In this document: positions 16,254 through 25,386 of the stretch, piece by piece | Position numbering within the stretch: the first letter of the stretch is position 1 | Layout of the letters: every line of letters starts with the position of its first letter | From: Hyphomicrobiales bacterium | GTDB taxonomy: Bacteria > Pseudomonadota > Alphaproteobacteria > Rhizobiales > Rhizobiaceae | Assembly: GCA_900465675.1 (NCBI GenBank) | Contig: UBJR01000012.1 | Location: forward strand, 176,836 to 240,835 | Direction: 5' to 3' | Length of the DNA: 64,000 nt | Translations under genes and position numbers: made by a program | The notes under the pieces: generated by a model | Database searches by the model: none | Seen by the model: the letters and a program-made list of their open reading frames with translations, nothing else | Told to the model about the DNA's origin: nothing

Positions 16254-17885
16254 CTAGTCAAACGTTGCACCGGAAAGCATCAGCGCCTCCGGCGTATCGA
16301 TGTCAAAGCTTGCAGCGGAGCCGATCTCAACATCCACGACATCGACATCAGAGTTCTCGATAACGTGCTTCGCGCCTACGTCGCCCCGAAGCGTCAGCAC
16401 CTCAGCGAAGATCCGTCTGGGCAAAATGACAGGATTCCCTCGTTTACCGAGCGTGGTCGCCCGGACAACTGAAGAGCCTTTTGCTGCAGCAAATGCCTGG
16501 ATCAACAGATCGATATCGGCGACCGAAACGTTCGGCATGTCAGCTAGCAGCACTAAAATGCCATCGGGATCATTTCCGCTAACACTCGAAACACCGGAGG
16601 CAAGCGAGGTTGCTATCCCTTCCTTGAATTGGGGATTGTGAACGAGCGCTATTGAAATGCCGTCAAGCGCCCTTTCAATGTCATCGCGACGATGGCCAGT
16701 TACTACTGTAACGTCTGCAGCTTTGCTTCTGATAGCTGCCAAAGCCGTGCGCCTGATCAAAGGTACACCGTCAAGCCGGGCAAGGAGCTTGTGCTTGTCG
16801 ACGTCTCCCATACGACTGGAGGTCCCCGCAGCAAGGATAACGGCAGAGACTGACACAGCAGTCGGACTGCGTTCGGTCTCATCGCGCGGGTTTGGGCGCG
16901 TTGAGATCTCTTTGAGCAATCCTCCAACGCCCATACCGGCGATGTTGACCGCACTCGGTCTTTCGCCTACCAGCAAGCGGCCAATAACCCAATCAAATCC
17001 GTTTTCTTTGATGCTACGAGCACAGCCAGGCGCACCAACGATTGGTATCGGTCCCACTTCGCCGAGAACAAGAAGGTTGCCAGGATCGACAGGCATTCCC
17101 ACTCTCAACACTCGTCCACCGGCAAGGCGGATTGCTTCGGGAATAACATCGCGTTCGTCTGTCACAGCGGAGGCGCCAAAAACGATGATGATTTGGTGAC
17201 TCGACGAACCGGTGAGCACTGCTGCCCGGATCTGCTCCGCCAAGGCATCAGGTCGATGCTCGCACCGCAGTTCGCACGCGATATTGCTCCGCGAATCCTC
17301 CAGCCTGCGCCGAAGATTCCGTGTTGTCTTCTCAATGACGGAAGGCTTGAGCGCTGGAAGCATCGTTGAGATCAAAGCGACATCATGCGCCAGATATGGC
17401 TTTACTGCGAAGACCTCGCGGTCGGCTCGCGAAGATAAGACTGCGCCTATCGCCGTGCCCGATACCGCAAATGGGATGATTTTGATCGTCGCGACCATCT
17501 CACCGCTTTTTACAGAGCGGCCTTCGGCTAAGGTCGCAAGCGTGATGCTTGGATCCACACTGTTGAACCGATCAATAGCTTCCCTGTTGGGCCAGAAGAT
17601 TCCATTCTCCACCGCGTGGAAGTTGACTCTCCCCGTCGTCGCACGCGAAATCCGAGCCCCCGGCGTCACCACGGCAACCGCCAGAGCGTTGGCGGCATCG
17701 TTCTCGGGCACGTCCCCATCGTCAAGCGTGGCGACCGTCAACGTATCAATCCCAGCGTTTAGCAACTCGCCTATTTCTTCCTCCCCAAGGATCAGGCCCT
17801 TGGGAAGCGAGCTATCGATCACCTTCGTGGTGTGAGCGAGAATGCCTCCGACTGCATCTTTGGTGGCTTTTGTGCCAAACCTCAT
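16254..17885 (-). CDS. Fused molybdopterin-binding / nucleotidyltransferase (MobA/MocA-like) maturation protein
   Basis: A 543-residue fusion. The N-terminal part (about 1-335) resembles the molybdopterin-binding domain found in MoeA/CinA-type proteins. The C-terminal part (about 345-540) is a MobA-like NTP transferase with the nucleotide loop VILAAGTSSRMG and the VLLADMPNV motif. In this family the enzyme attaches CMP to molybdopterin for xanthine-oxidase-type enzymes. Its start overlaps the stop of the preceding gene (ATGA), so it belongs to the maturation operon. Confidence 0.85.
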   Translation of the reverse strand: MRFGTKATKDAVGGILAHTTKVIDSSLPKGLILGEEEIGELLNAGIDTLTVATLDDGDVPENDAANALAVAVVTPGARISRATTGRVNFHAVENGIFWPNREAIDRFNSVDPSITLATLAEGRSVKSGEMVATIKIIPFAVSGTAIGAVLSSRADREVFAVKPYLAHDVALISTMLPALKPSVIEKTTRNLRRRLEDSRSNIACELRCEHRPDALAEQIRAAVLTGSSSHQIIIVFGASAVTDERDVIPEAIRLAGGRVLRVGMPVDPGNLLVLGEVGPIPIVGAPGCARSIKENGFDWVIGRLLVGERPSAVNIAGMGVGGLLKEISTRPNPRDETERSPTAVSVSAVILAAGTSSRMGDVDKHKLLARLDGVPLIRRTALAAIRSKAADVTVVTGHRRDDIERALDGISIALVHNPQFKEGIATSLASGVSSVSGNDPDGILVLLADMPNVSVADIDLLIQAFAAAKGSSVVRATTLGKRGNPVILPRRIFAEVLTLRGDVGAKHVIENSDVDVVDVEIGSAASFDIDTPEALMLSGATFD

Positions 17886-18574
17886 GATGTCGTACCATCA
17901 GGTCGCCGCCACGCCGAGATCACCTGAGCAAGAATAGCGATCGCTATCTCGGCAGTTGATTTGGCTCCAATGTCTAAACCTATCGGGCCTCGAATTTTCT
18001 GAAGTTGCGCTTCTGTGGCGCCTTGATTGGCCAACCTGTCTAAGCGCTTTGCGTGTGTCTTGCGGCTCCCAAGAGCGCCTACGTAGAAGCATCCTTGTTC
18101 AAGCGCCAAACTGATTGCGTAGTCATCGATCTTGGGGTCGTGGCTCAAGGCGACAAGTGCAGAAAATTGATCAAGACCTCGTATACGCAACGCATCTTCA
18201 GGCCACTCTGGAAGGATGTCGACATCTGGAAATCTTTCAGGGGCGGCGAAAGCAGTTCGTGGATCTATGACCAGAACATCGAACGCCGTAATTCTTGCCA
18301 ACGCTGCAAGCGCCTGGGCAATATGTACCGCGCCGATAACCACAATCCTTGGGTTCGGCAGGTAGACATTGGTAAAGTTGGAGTCTTGTTGCCCACCGAG
18401 ATCATCCGAATCTTCTGGTCTAGGAGCTGCTAGATCGAGCGCACTGGCTTCATAGTTGACAGCGTCTTGGCCGAAAAGGACGTTCTGGTCCCCAGACGCC
18501 AAATTCGTGATGGTCACAACCTTTGTTCGTTGTTTCCTCGCTTCGTTGATCAGCACAAGATCCGCCAGCTTCAT
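17882..18574 (-). CDS. XdhC C-terminal (Rossmann) half, molybdenum enzyme maturation
   Basis: A 230-residue protein with the XdhC Rossmann domain: IVVIGAVHIAQALAALA is the nucleotide loop near residue 70, and YVGALGSRKTHAKRL and IGLDIGAKSTAEIAIAI follow. XdhC proteins help insert sulfurated molybdenum cofactor into the large subunit. The ATG overlaps the stop of the upstream half as TAATG. In many bacteria both halves are one protein; here they are two genes. Confidence 0.85.
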   Translation of the reverse strand: MKLADLVLINEARKQRTKVVTITNLASGDQNVLFGQDAVNYEASALDLAAPRPEDSDDLGGQQDSNFTNVYLPNPRIVVIGAVHIAQALAALARITAFDVLVIDPRTAFAAPERFPDVDILPEWPEDALRIRGLDQFSALVALSHDPKIDDYAISLALEQGCFYVGALGSRKTHAKRLDRLANQGATEAQLQKIRGPIGLDIGAKSTAEIAIAILAQVISAWRRPDGTTS

Positions 18575-18903
18575 TACTCGATCCTCTCGACGTAAACGCT
18601 GATTTGGCCGCCACATGACAAGCCCACGCGCCAAGCGATCTCATCGGCGACCCCAAAATCCACAACTCGTGGGCGACCGTCTGCGATCGCATCCTGCGCT
18701 TCGACGACAACCGCAGCTTCGACGCAGCCACCAGATACCGAGCCTTCAAAGTTGCCCATGTCATCTACGACGAGATGGCTACCCACCGGTCTTGGTGCGG
18801 ACCCCCAAGTCTTGACCACAGTCGCCAGGGCGACCTTTCGCCCCTCTTTCCTCCAGCGTTCCGCGACGACCAGCGGATCACACCCGAGTCCATTTTCGTT
18901 CAT
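18574..18903 (-). CDS. XdhC N-terminal half (XdhC/CoxI domain)
   Basis: A 109-residue protein with the XdhC/CoxI signature TWGSAPRPVGSHLVVDD (about residues 31-47) and GSVSGGCVEAAVV, which contains the conserved cysteine. It should work with the Rossmann half next door. The ATG at 18903 fits the family start, though its ribosome binding site is weak; the frame is open 75 bases further upstream. It is the first gene of the maturation operon. Confidence 0.8.
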   Translation of the reverse strand: MNENGLGCDPLVVAERWRKEGRKVALATVVKTWGSAPRPVGSHLVVDDMGNFEGSVSGGCVEAAVVVEAQDAIADGRPRVVDFGVADEIAWRVGLSCGGQISVYVERIE

Positions 18904-18951
18904 TGCGGTTACATTTCTCTCAGATCGATCGCGGAGATCCAAGGCATTATA

Positions 18952-18967
18952 CCTGACAACCGTCATC
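18952..18967. promoter_or_regulatory. Imperfect CCTGA-N6-TCATC site before xdhC
   Basis: A weaker member of the CMTGA-N6-TCAKG set, in the promoter shared by xdhC (minus) and the CurA-like gene (plus). Confidence 0.3.
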
Positions 18968-18989
18968 ATTGGCATCATATCTATTGATT

Positions 18990-19006
18990 ACTTCATTTTT
19001 TGAAGT
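18990..19006. promoter_or_regulatory. ACTTCA-N5-TGAAGT box in the xdhC / curA-like promoter
   Basis: A perfect 6+6 inverted repeat with centre TTTTT, sharing the 15-base core CTTCATTTTTTGAAG with the GST box at 6126-6142. It is 100 bases before the CurA-like start and 87 bases from the xdhC start. Confidence 0.5.
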
Positions 19007-19106
19007 TCTCGGTGCATGTGGTGTTTTGGGGTCGCAATCTGCGCCTTGGTAGGACGGCTGGATTCTTCCTTCAAAACGTCCGAGCGGAACGTAGGAGGAC
19101 TTCGGA

Positions 19107-20135
19107 ATGAGCAGAATTGACGCATCAAAAATCGTTCTGGCTTCCCGTCCCGATGGAAGGCCGACGCAGGATAATTTTCGATGTGAGTCTTTCACGCCAC
19201 CCGCGCTTTCCGGAGGCCAACTGCTTCTGCGAATTGAATACCTTTCGCTCGACCCATATATGCGGGGCAGAATGAATGCCGGAAAGTCATACGCGGAGCC
19301 GACGCCGGTCGGCGGAGTTATGGAAGGTTCCGGCGTCGCGACGGTGCTGCAGTCAGAACACCCAGACTATCATCAGGGTGATATCGTTTTGGCACGGACT
19401 GGATGGCGTACCCACGCCGTGGTCGAGACCCCAGGGGTCCGGAAACTCGACGCAACAATTGCGCCCGTCACCACCGCGCTAGGTGTTCTTGGTATGCCAG
19501 GTTTCACGGCGTATAGCGGCATGAAGATGATTGGGAAGCCACGTCACGGCGAAACAGTCGTTGTAGGAGCAGCTTCGGGACCTGTCGGCTCTCTGGTTGG
19601 CCAAATCGCTATGCGGGCCGGGGCGCGTGCAGTCGGAATAGCAGGCGGCAAAGAGAAATGCTCGTTTGCGAAATCCACGTTCGGCTTCGACGAGGTCATC
19701 GATCATAGGTTACCAGACTTACCTGACCGGCTGGCTGCGGCCTGCCCGACGGGCATTGACGTCTACTTCGAGAACATAGGCGGCGCGGTATGGCAGGCCG
19801 TTCTTCCCCTCCTGAATCTCTACGCTCGCGTGCCTGTTTGTGGGCTGATTGCCCAATACAATGCCGTCCCTACCGGAGACAACGCAGCACTACTTGCGCA
19901 AACGATGAACACCATCCTGGCCCGAAGCCTGACGCTGCGCGGCTACATCAACTCTGAATTTGCCGCCGAACTCTACCCTTCGTTTCTCGCAGAGGTAGGG
20001 GCGGCCGTCGCTTCTGGAGAGATCAGGTATCGCGAGGACTTCATAGACGGGTTGGAGAACGCTCCGGCCGGACTGATCGGGCTACTTGAAGGCAAGAACT
20101 TCGGCAAACTGATCGTTCGCGTGAACGCTCGCTAA
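19107..20135 (+). CDS. NADP-dependent enone/2-alkenal reductase (CurA-like MDR)
   Basis: A 342-residue leukotriene B4 dehydrogenase-type reductase. Typical features are LDPYMRGRM near residue 50, the cofactor loop GAASGPVGSLVGQIA near residue 155 and VCGLIAQYN. Such enzymes reduce alpha,beta-unsaturated carbonyls using NADPH. A strong GGAGGACTT precedes the ATG. It is the first gene of a rightward operon with a redox protein and a two-part efflux pump, under a GCTTCA-N5-TGAAGC-type box. Confidence 0.85.
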   Translation: MSRIDASKIVLASRPDGRPTQDNFRCESFTPPALSGGQLLLRIEYLSLDPYMRGRMNAGKSYAEPTPVGGVMEGSGVATVLQSEHPDYHQGDIVLARTGWRTHAVVETPGVRKLDATIAPVTTALGVLGMPGFTAYSGMKMIGKPRHGETVVVGAASGPVGSLVGQIAMRAGARAVGIAGGKEKCSFAKSTFGFDEVIDHRLPDLPDRLAAACPTGIDVYFENIGGAVWQAVLPLLNLYARVPVCGLIAQYNAVPTGDNAALLAQTMNTILARSLTLRGYINSEFAAELYPSFLAEVGAAVASGEIRYREDFIDGLENAPAGLIGLLEGKNFGKLIVRVNAR

Positions 20136-20151
20136 CCTCAAGGAGCAATCA

Positions 20152-21822
20152 ATGTCAAACTCTTCCCCACTGAATGCTACGGGACCAAGGTATGAACAGA
20201 CATTTCCGGTGTTCAATCAGCATGAACTCGATGTCCTGAAGGGCTTCGGAAAGCTCGTGAAATTTCAAGATGGCGAAACGATCTTGAAAGCAGGCGAGAG
20301 GAGCCCTGGGCTCTTCGTTATCCTAGACGGGCACGCCACAGTCGAGGTCAAAAACATCTTCGGTCAGGTCACACCGATTGCCGAGTATGGACCAGGCGGC
20401 TTTATGGGCGAAACTGGCAACCTGTCTGGGCGGACAGCACTTGTGGATGGACGCGCGGAAGGAGAGACTGAGGCTCTGATGGTTGAGCCAGACCGACTTC
20501 GCTCTCTACTCATCGCCAACGCAGAGATCGGCGAACGCATCATGCGGGCGCTGATCCTTCGTCGCGTTAATCTGATCGAGGGTGCAACTGTCGGCCCGAC
20601 TATCATCGGTTCCCGCGATCATCATGACGTCGTCCGCCTGCAGGGGTTCTTCAGACGCAATGGGCATCCGTTTGTCGCAATCGATCCCTCTGAGGACGAG
20701 GATGCAGCGGAGCTTTTGAACCGCGCTCACGCCGATCCGACCGCATCGCCACTTGTTGTGCTCGCCGATGGCAGCATTCTCGAAAATCCTTCGACCGAGG
20801 AAATTGCCTCGATCCTTGGGATGATGGCGGAGCCTAGCCGAAATCACTACGACGTAGCCGTCGTCGGCGCCGGACCATCAGGCTTGTCAACAGCCGTCTA
20901 TGCCGCATCCGAAGGTCTGAGCGTTGCAGTCTGCGACACGAGGTCGTTTGGCGGACAAGCGGGTGCAAGCGCTCGTATTGAAAATTACTTCGGGTTCCCG
21001 ACGGGTATTTCCGGTTTTGCACTGACTGCTCGAGCCTACAATCAGGCTCAGAAATTTGGTGCTGAAATGATGATCCCAACGGAGATCAAGTCTTTGGACT
21101 GCACACGCCCACAGGGATACTTCGTGTTGAAGACAGCCGATGGACACGAGGTTCGGTCAAGGTCGATCGTAATCGCCAGTGGCGCATATTACCGTCGCCC
21201 CGAGATCGACGGCTTGAAGGAGTTGGAAGGGCGTGGCGTTTGGTACTGGGCCTCACCCATCGAAGCAAACCTTTGCAAGGACCAGGAGGTTTATCTGATC
21301 GGCGGAGGCAACTCAGCGGGTCAAGCGGTAGTCTATTTGGCATCCCACGCCCGGACCGTGCATATGTTGGTGCGGGGTGAAAGTCTTGCCGCAAGTATGT
21401 CGAGCTATCTCGTTGATCGCATTCAATCTGCCCCGAACGTCACCGTCCACTACAACACTGAAATCGACCATTTGCGGAGCGACGCCTCCGGTCTCACCGG
21501 GCTTACTCTTTTTGATAAGACATCAGGCAGCAGGCGCAGCGCCGATACCCGAAATCTATTTCTGTTTATCGGAGCCGACCCCACGACCGAATGGCTGTCG
21601 GGCTGCGGCGTTGTCTTAGATCCTGCTGGCTTCGTAGCCACCGGGCCTTCGGAGGCTCGCCCTACCGCCGCAGAGCTGGAGACATCCGTACATGGCGTAT
21701 TTGCTATCGGAGATGTGAGATCAGGTTCCACTAAGAGAGTTGGCGCGGCCATCGGCGAAGGTGCACAAGTCGTTGCAGCACTCCATCGGTTCCTCTCTCT
21801 TCGTCCGACATCGGTAGCCTGA
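20152..21822 (+). CDS. Cyclic-nucleotide-binding domain fused to a thioredoxin reductase-like flavoprotein
   Basis: A 556-residue fusion. Residues about 20-140 form a cNMP-binding domain (GERSPGLFVILDG, GGFMGETGNLSGR). A thioredoxin-like linker of about 155-220 has no visible CxxC. Residues 230-550 are an FAD/NAD(P) domain (AVVGAGPSGLSTAVYAASEG, LIGGGNSAGQAVVYLA, FAIGDVRSG). The usual redox-active CxxC of thioredoxin reductase is replaced by WASP in GVWYWASPIEANL, so disulfide chemistry is doubtful. It may be a cNMP-gated NADPH oxidoreductase. Confidence 0.85.
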   Translation: MSNSSPLNATGPRYEQTFPVFNQHELDVLKGFGKLVKFQDGETILKAGERSPGLFVILDGHATVEVKNIFGQVTPIAEYGPGGFMGETGNLSGRTALVDGRAEGETEALMVEPDRLRSLLIANAEIGERIMRALILRRVNLIEGATVGPTIIGSRDHHDVVRLQGFFRRNGHPFVAIDPSEDEDAAELLNRAHADPTASPLVVLADGSILENPSTEEIASILGMMAEPSRNHYDVAVVGAGPSGLSTAVYAASEGLSVAVCDTRSFGGQAGASARIENYFGFPTGISGFALTARAYNQAQKFGAEMMIPTEIKSLDCTRPQGYFVLKTADGHEVRSRSIVIASGAYYRRPEIDGLKELEGRGVWYWASPIEANLCKDQEVYLIGGGNSAGQAVVYLASHARTVHMLVRGESLAASMSSYLVDRIQSAPNVTVHYNTEIDHLRSDASGLTGLTLFDKTSGSRRSADTRNLFLFIGADPTTEWLSGCGVVLDPAGFVATGPSEARPTAAELETSVHGVFAIGDVRSGSTKRVGAAIGEGAQVVAALHRFLSLRPTSVA

Positions 21823-21824
21823 CT

Positions 21825-23558
21825 ATGGGATTAGTCCTTGAGCCCGCCCCTGCTGAAACGGGTTCGACAGTTTTAGCAGGGACGCAGAACAACCTCCAAG
21901 ACAAGAGCAAATGGGGTGTCGTCACTCCAATCGAAAAGTCGCCCCCTGTTGAAGGACCACCCGCTCCGCCTCCATTCGTGCCAATGGCTCCTTGGAGATC
22001 GGCACTCTATTTTCTTTCTTCAGTGTTGTTCTTTCTGACACAGGGGCTGGGGATGAACCTCGCCCTGGCAAATCTCAATCAGATTCAAGGCTCGATCGCA
22101 GCAACGACGACAGAGGCGGCATGGCTGTCAGCAGCCTATATGGCGCCAAACGTCAGCTTGAGTATCATTTTGGTGAAAGTTCGAATGCAGTATGGCGTTC
22201 GTGCGATGGCCAAGGTGGCGGTTACCTGCTTCATTGGCGCTTCGGTTCTAAACCTTTTCATCTCGGATCTTCAGTCGGCTATTGTCGTGCGCTTCCTTAG
22301 CGGGATCGCCGCCGCTCCGCTCGCCACCCTTGGCTTCCTCTACATGCTGGAGATTATCCCCCCTCAAAAGCGGGGGACCATCGGGCTATGCCTCGTGACC
22401 ATGAACACGTTGCTCGGCGCTCCACTGACGCGGCTAGTCTCTCCTACACTGATCGATTTTGGAGGATGGCGTGGCCTCTACACACTGGAGATGTCGTTAG
22501 CGTTGTTAGTGCTCCCAATAATCTTCCTTCTGCCACTGACTGCTCCACCGCGCGTTAAGGTGATTGTTGGCACGGATATCGTCAGCTACCTGTTCATCGC
22601 AGTTGGCTACGGCTGCGTAGCGGTAGCGCTTTCAGTCGGTCGCCCTTACTGGTGGTTTGAAGCCCCCTGGTTAGGTGAGATGCTCGTCGTCGCCGTGGCG
22701 TCCCTTACTATCGCAGCTATAATCGAACTACGGCGCGAGCATCCGTTAATAGATTTTCGATGGCTCCTATCTTGGCGCAACATCCATATCTTCGGGATAC
22801 TTCTCATCTTCCGCCTCTTAGCGGGAGAGCAGTCCGCGATCGTGATGCTGTGGTATCAAAATGCCGGATTGCTCTTCGACCAACTGCAGATGCTCTACCT
22901 TATCATACTGGTATTTACAGTGGTGGGCGGCTTTGTTTGCGCGGCTTTGCTCAATCAGGGATACAGTCGCAGCATCCAGATCGTCGCTTTGGTGATGATC
23001 GCCGCTGGCGCTTTTATTGATAGTCAAACAACCAGCCTGACCCGCCCGGAGCAGATGTACCTCAGTCAGGCACTAGTTGCGATGGGTGCGGCCATGTTTG
23101 TACCACCAACGTTGGCTGACTTCTTCAATTCCGCCTTTGCTAAAGGGCCTGCATACGTGGTGACCTTCTTTGTGGTTTTCATGTTCACACAGGTCATCGG
23201 GGCTCTCATCGCCACCGCCTCTTACGGCACGTTCATTACGATCCGTGAGAAATTCCACTCCAACATCCTGTCCGAGCAGATCGCTTTAACTAATCCGATC
23301 GTCGCTAACCGGCTCAGCACGCTGGTGGCCCCATACGCCAAGGTCGTAGGTGATCCAGCTCAGTTGAACAGCGAGGGCTTGGCACTAATATCCGCGCAAG
23401 TGACAAGGGAGGCGAACAGCCTCGCGTTTGGAGATGCATTCTTCCTGGCTGGAGCGATAGCGTTGACCGCCCTGGTCCTAATGCTCGTTCACCTCACCTT
23501 CCAATTCTGTCAATCGAAGATCGCAAGGCCCTCTGCATCTTCCGGCGAAGCCGCATGA
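21825..23558 (+). CDS. MFS exporter, DHA2 (EmrB-like)
   Basis: A 577-residue transporter with about 14 predicted helices after a Pro-rich N-terminal extension of about 60 residues. The segment TTEAAWLSAAYMAPNVS matches the conserved helix 1-2 region of EmrB-type pumps. It starts 2 bases after the preceding stop and is followed after 12 bases by an EmrA-like adaptor, making a classical inner-membrane efflux pair for hydrophobic or electrophilic compounds. Confidence 0.82.
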   Translation: MGLVLEPAPAETGSTVLAGTQNNLQDKSKWGVVTPIEKSPPVEGPPAPPPFVPMAPWRSALYFLSSVLFFLTQGLGMNLALANLNQIQGSIAATTTEAAWLSAAYMAPNVSLSIILVKVRMQYGVRAMAKVAVTCFIGASVLNLFISDLQSAIVVRFLSGIAAAPLATLGFLYMLEIIPPQKRGTIGLCLVTMNTLLGAPLTRLVSPTLIDFGGWRGLYTLEMSLALLVLPIIFLLPLTAPPRVKVIVGTDIVSYLFIAVGYGCVAVALSVGRPYWWFEAPWLGEMLVVAVASLTIAAIIELRREHPLIDFRWLLSWRNIHIFGILLIFRLLAGEQSAIVMLWYQNAGLLFDQLQMLYLIILVFTVVGGFVCAALLNQGYSRSIQIVALVMIAAGAFIDSQTTSLTRPEQMYLSQALVAMGAAMFVPPTLADFFNSAFAKGPAYVVTFFVVFMFTQVIGALIATASYGTFITIREKFHSNILSEQIALTNPIVANRLSTLVAPYAKVVGDPAQLNSEGLALISAQVTREANSLAFGDAFFLAGAIALTALVLMLVHLTFQFCQSKIARPSASSGEAA

Positions 23559-23570
23559 AAGACCTCCCAC

Positions 23571-24635
23571 ATGTACAAGCTCATCCGTTCTCCACTCGAA
23601 GTGATCGCGGTCATTGTTGGGATCGGTGGTGTCCTTCTGCTGCTTTATGCTTGGCACCTGCCGCCTTTCGACACCTCGGTGGAGACAACAGACAACGCAT
23701 ACGTGAAAGGCTATGTGACCATCGTGAGCCCGCAAGTCAGCGGATACATCACGGACGTGCCCGTTAAGGACTATCAAACCGTCAAGGAAGGTCAGCTGAT
23801 CGCGAAAATCGATGATCAGATCTACGTGCAACGCCTTGAACAAGCGCGATCTGCCCTTGATGGCCAAAAAGCTGCACTGCTGAACTCACAGCAGCAAGAA
23901 CGGTCAGCACGAGCCAGCATTGCTTCTAGCGAGGCTCAGATCGACAGCGCGAAGGCTGCCGAAAAGCATGCTCAATTGTCCTGGGACCGTATCGAGAACC
24001 TTCTCGCCAAGGGCATTTCAACGACAAGTGACTCCGATGCGGCACAGGCTGGGCTCGATCAGGCAAAAGCTGCCGTCAACCAAGCTGAGGCGGCACTAGA
24101 AGTCTCCAGACAGAACCTGGCAGCGATTATAGTCAATCGTGCCTCTCTGCAGGCGGCGGTTAGCGGAGCAGAGGCAGCTGTGCACCTTGCCGATATTGAC
24201 CTTCAGCACACCTCCATTACGGCGGCAAAGTCCGGAAAGCTCGGAGAAGTTGGCGTAAGACTCGGGCAGTACGTTACCGCCGGGACCCAACTCGTCGCGT
24301 TGGTTCCGCAGGACATTTGGGTAATCGCAAATTTCAAGGAAACCCAGCTAGACGGCATGAAAGTTGGCCAGCCGGTGACCTTCACCGTGGACTCTCTCGG
24401 TCATGCGGAATTGAAGGGCCAGATCGAGAGCTTCTCGCCCGCCGCTGGGTCCGAATTCGCGGTTGTCAAACCTGACAATGCGACAGGTAACTTCACCAAG
24501 GTCGCACAGCGCGTAGGCGTAAGGGTTTCAGTCGACAGCTCGCAGTCACTTCTAGCCCAGTTAGCTCCCGGGCTCTCGGTGGTGGTGTCGGTCGACAAAA
24601 ACTCCGTGCCAGGACCGTCAGTGGCGTCGAAGTAA
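23571..24635 (+). CDS. HlyD/EmrA-family membrane fusion protein
   Basis: A 354-residue periplasmic adaptor with one N-terminal helix (about 9-28), the lipoyl-like motif TVKEGQLIAKIDDQIY, a long coiled-coil hairpin (about 85-190) and a beta-barrel region (DGMKVGQPVTFTVDSLG). It links the MFS pump to an outer-membrane channel, which is not encoded here. It is the last gene of the rightward operon and ends next to the convergent hxlR-type gene. Confidence 0.88.
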   Translation: MYKLIRSPLEVIAVIVGIGGVLLLLYAWHLPPFDTSVETTDNAYVKGYVTIVSPQVSGYITDVPVKDYQTVKEGQLIAKIDDQIYVQRLEQARSALDGQKAALLNSQQQERSARASIASSEAQIDSAKAAEKHAQLSWDRIENLLAKGISTTSDSDAAQAGLDQAKAAVNQAEAALEVSRQNLAAIIVNRASLQAAVSGAEAAVHLADIDLQHTSITAAKSGKLGEVGVRLGQYVTAGTQLVALVPQDIWVIANFKETQLDGMKVGQPVTFTVDSLGHAELKGQIESFSPAAGSEFAVVKPDNATGNFTKVAQRVGVRVSVDSSQSLLAQLAPGLSVVVSVDKNSVPGPSVASK

Positions 24636-24651
24636 CGACGCCACCCTAAGG

Positions 24652-25179
24652 CTAGGAATGAGCGGCCGCGTTCTTGATGCTCTTCGCTTCTTTGAACGAG
24701 GTCAGCTTCCGCTCTCGCTCCTGCGCAAAGGCCTGGCTCATGACGACCTGGGTCTTTGCGAATTTTTCGAGATCGCTGTCTCCGAACGATACGAAGTTGT
24801 CGCGAACCGGCTTACCCGTCTCTTTGTAAACGAGCTTAGTCGCAGGCTCCTCGTCTGGACCGTAGTCACCCCATCTGAGGCCCCACGCCCTGACAGCCAT
24901 CAGAACTCGATCAAGTTCTTGCCCCTTCTGGGTCGCGTAATATTCATAGCGTTTTGAACCGCCATCTGGCAGACGACGTTCAATGACGCCGTCGGCTTCC
25001 AACTGCTTCAGTCGGAGCGAAAGCAGGTGCGACGACATCCCAGTCTGCGCCTGAATGTCATCAAAACGTCGAGAGCCCATGCCAAGCTCTCTCATGATCA
25101 AGAGCGTCCATCGTTCACCTACGATAGACAGCCCTCGGGCGATAGGACACATTGTGTCCGATACACCATCCCAGCTCAT
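24652..25179 (-). CDS. HxlR/DUF24-family transcriptional regulator
   Basis: A 175-residue winged-helix protein. The HxlR domain spans residues about 10-100, with the family's conserved cysteine in CPIARGLSIVGERWTLLI. In characterised relatives (YodB, CatR, HypR) this cysteine senses quinones or other electrophiles. GAAGGAA precedes the ATG. A CTTCA-N5-TGAAC box lies about 130 bases upstream in the divergent promoter, so it may regulate itself and perhaps the wider box set; that is inference. Confidence 0.85.
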   Translation of the reverse strand: MSWDGVSDTMCPIARGLSIVGERWTLLIMRELGMGSRRFDDIQAQTGMSSHLLSLRLKQLEADGVIERRLPDGGSKRYEYYATQKGQELDRVLMAVRAWGLRWGDYGPDEEPATKLVYKETGKPVRDNFVSFGDSDLEKFAKTQVVMSQAFAQERERKLTSFKEAKSIKNAAAHS

Positions 25180-25309
25180 CTAAATCTTCCTTCGTCACAA
25201 GAATGCAATTGATATCCGAGGCGGTCCCACCCGCTCGGAAATCAACTTCCCTGCATTCGCACTTCACCCAAGCTTAAAATGGGCAAATCCGTTGACTTTC
25301 GCAAGAGAA

Positions 25310-25326
25310 ACTTCAAAAATTGAACC
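25310..25326. promoter_or_regulatory. ACTTCA-N5-TGAACC box in the hxlR / 25387 promoter
   Basis: CTTCAAAAATTGAAC is a nearly perfect inverted repeat of the common box, with centre AAAAT, between the divergent HxlR-type and hypothetical genes. Confidence 0.45.
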
Positions 25327-25386
25327 GAAGAATCGCAGTATATGGATGTTGCAGTTTCGCAGGGATCGTATTTTCGGGGAAATTTT

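Noticed and set aside
14978..16363. A 461-codon plus-strand frame opposite the hydroxylase large subunit
   Set aside because: The minus-strand frame carries clear molybdenum-hydroxylase motifs; the plus-strand product has no domain and is rich in Arg/Cys as expected for a shadow.
18952..18967. Treating the xdhC site as a full member of the CMTGA-N6-TCAKG set
   Set aside because: One half-site has a mismatch and it overlaps no strong promoter feature, so it is reported only with low confidence.
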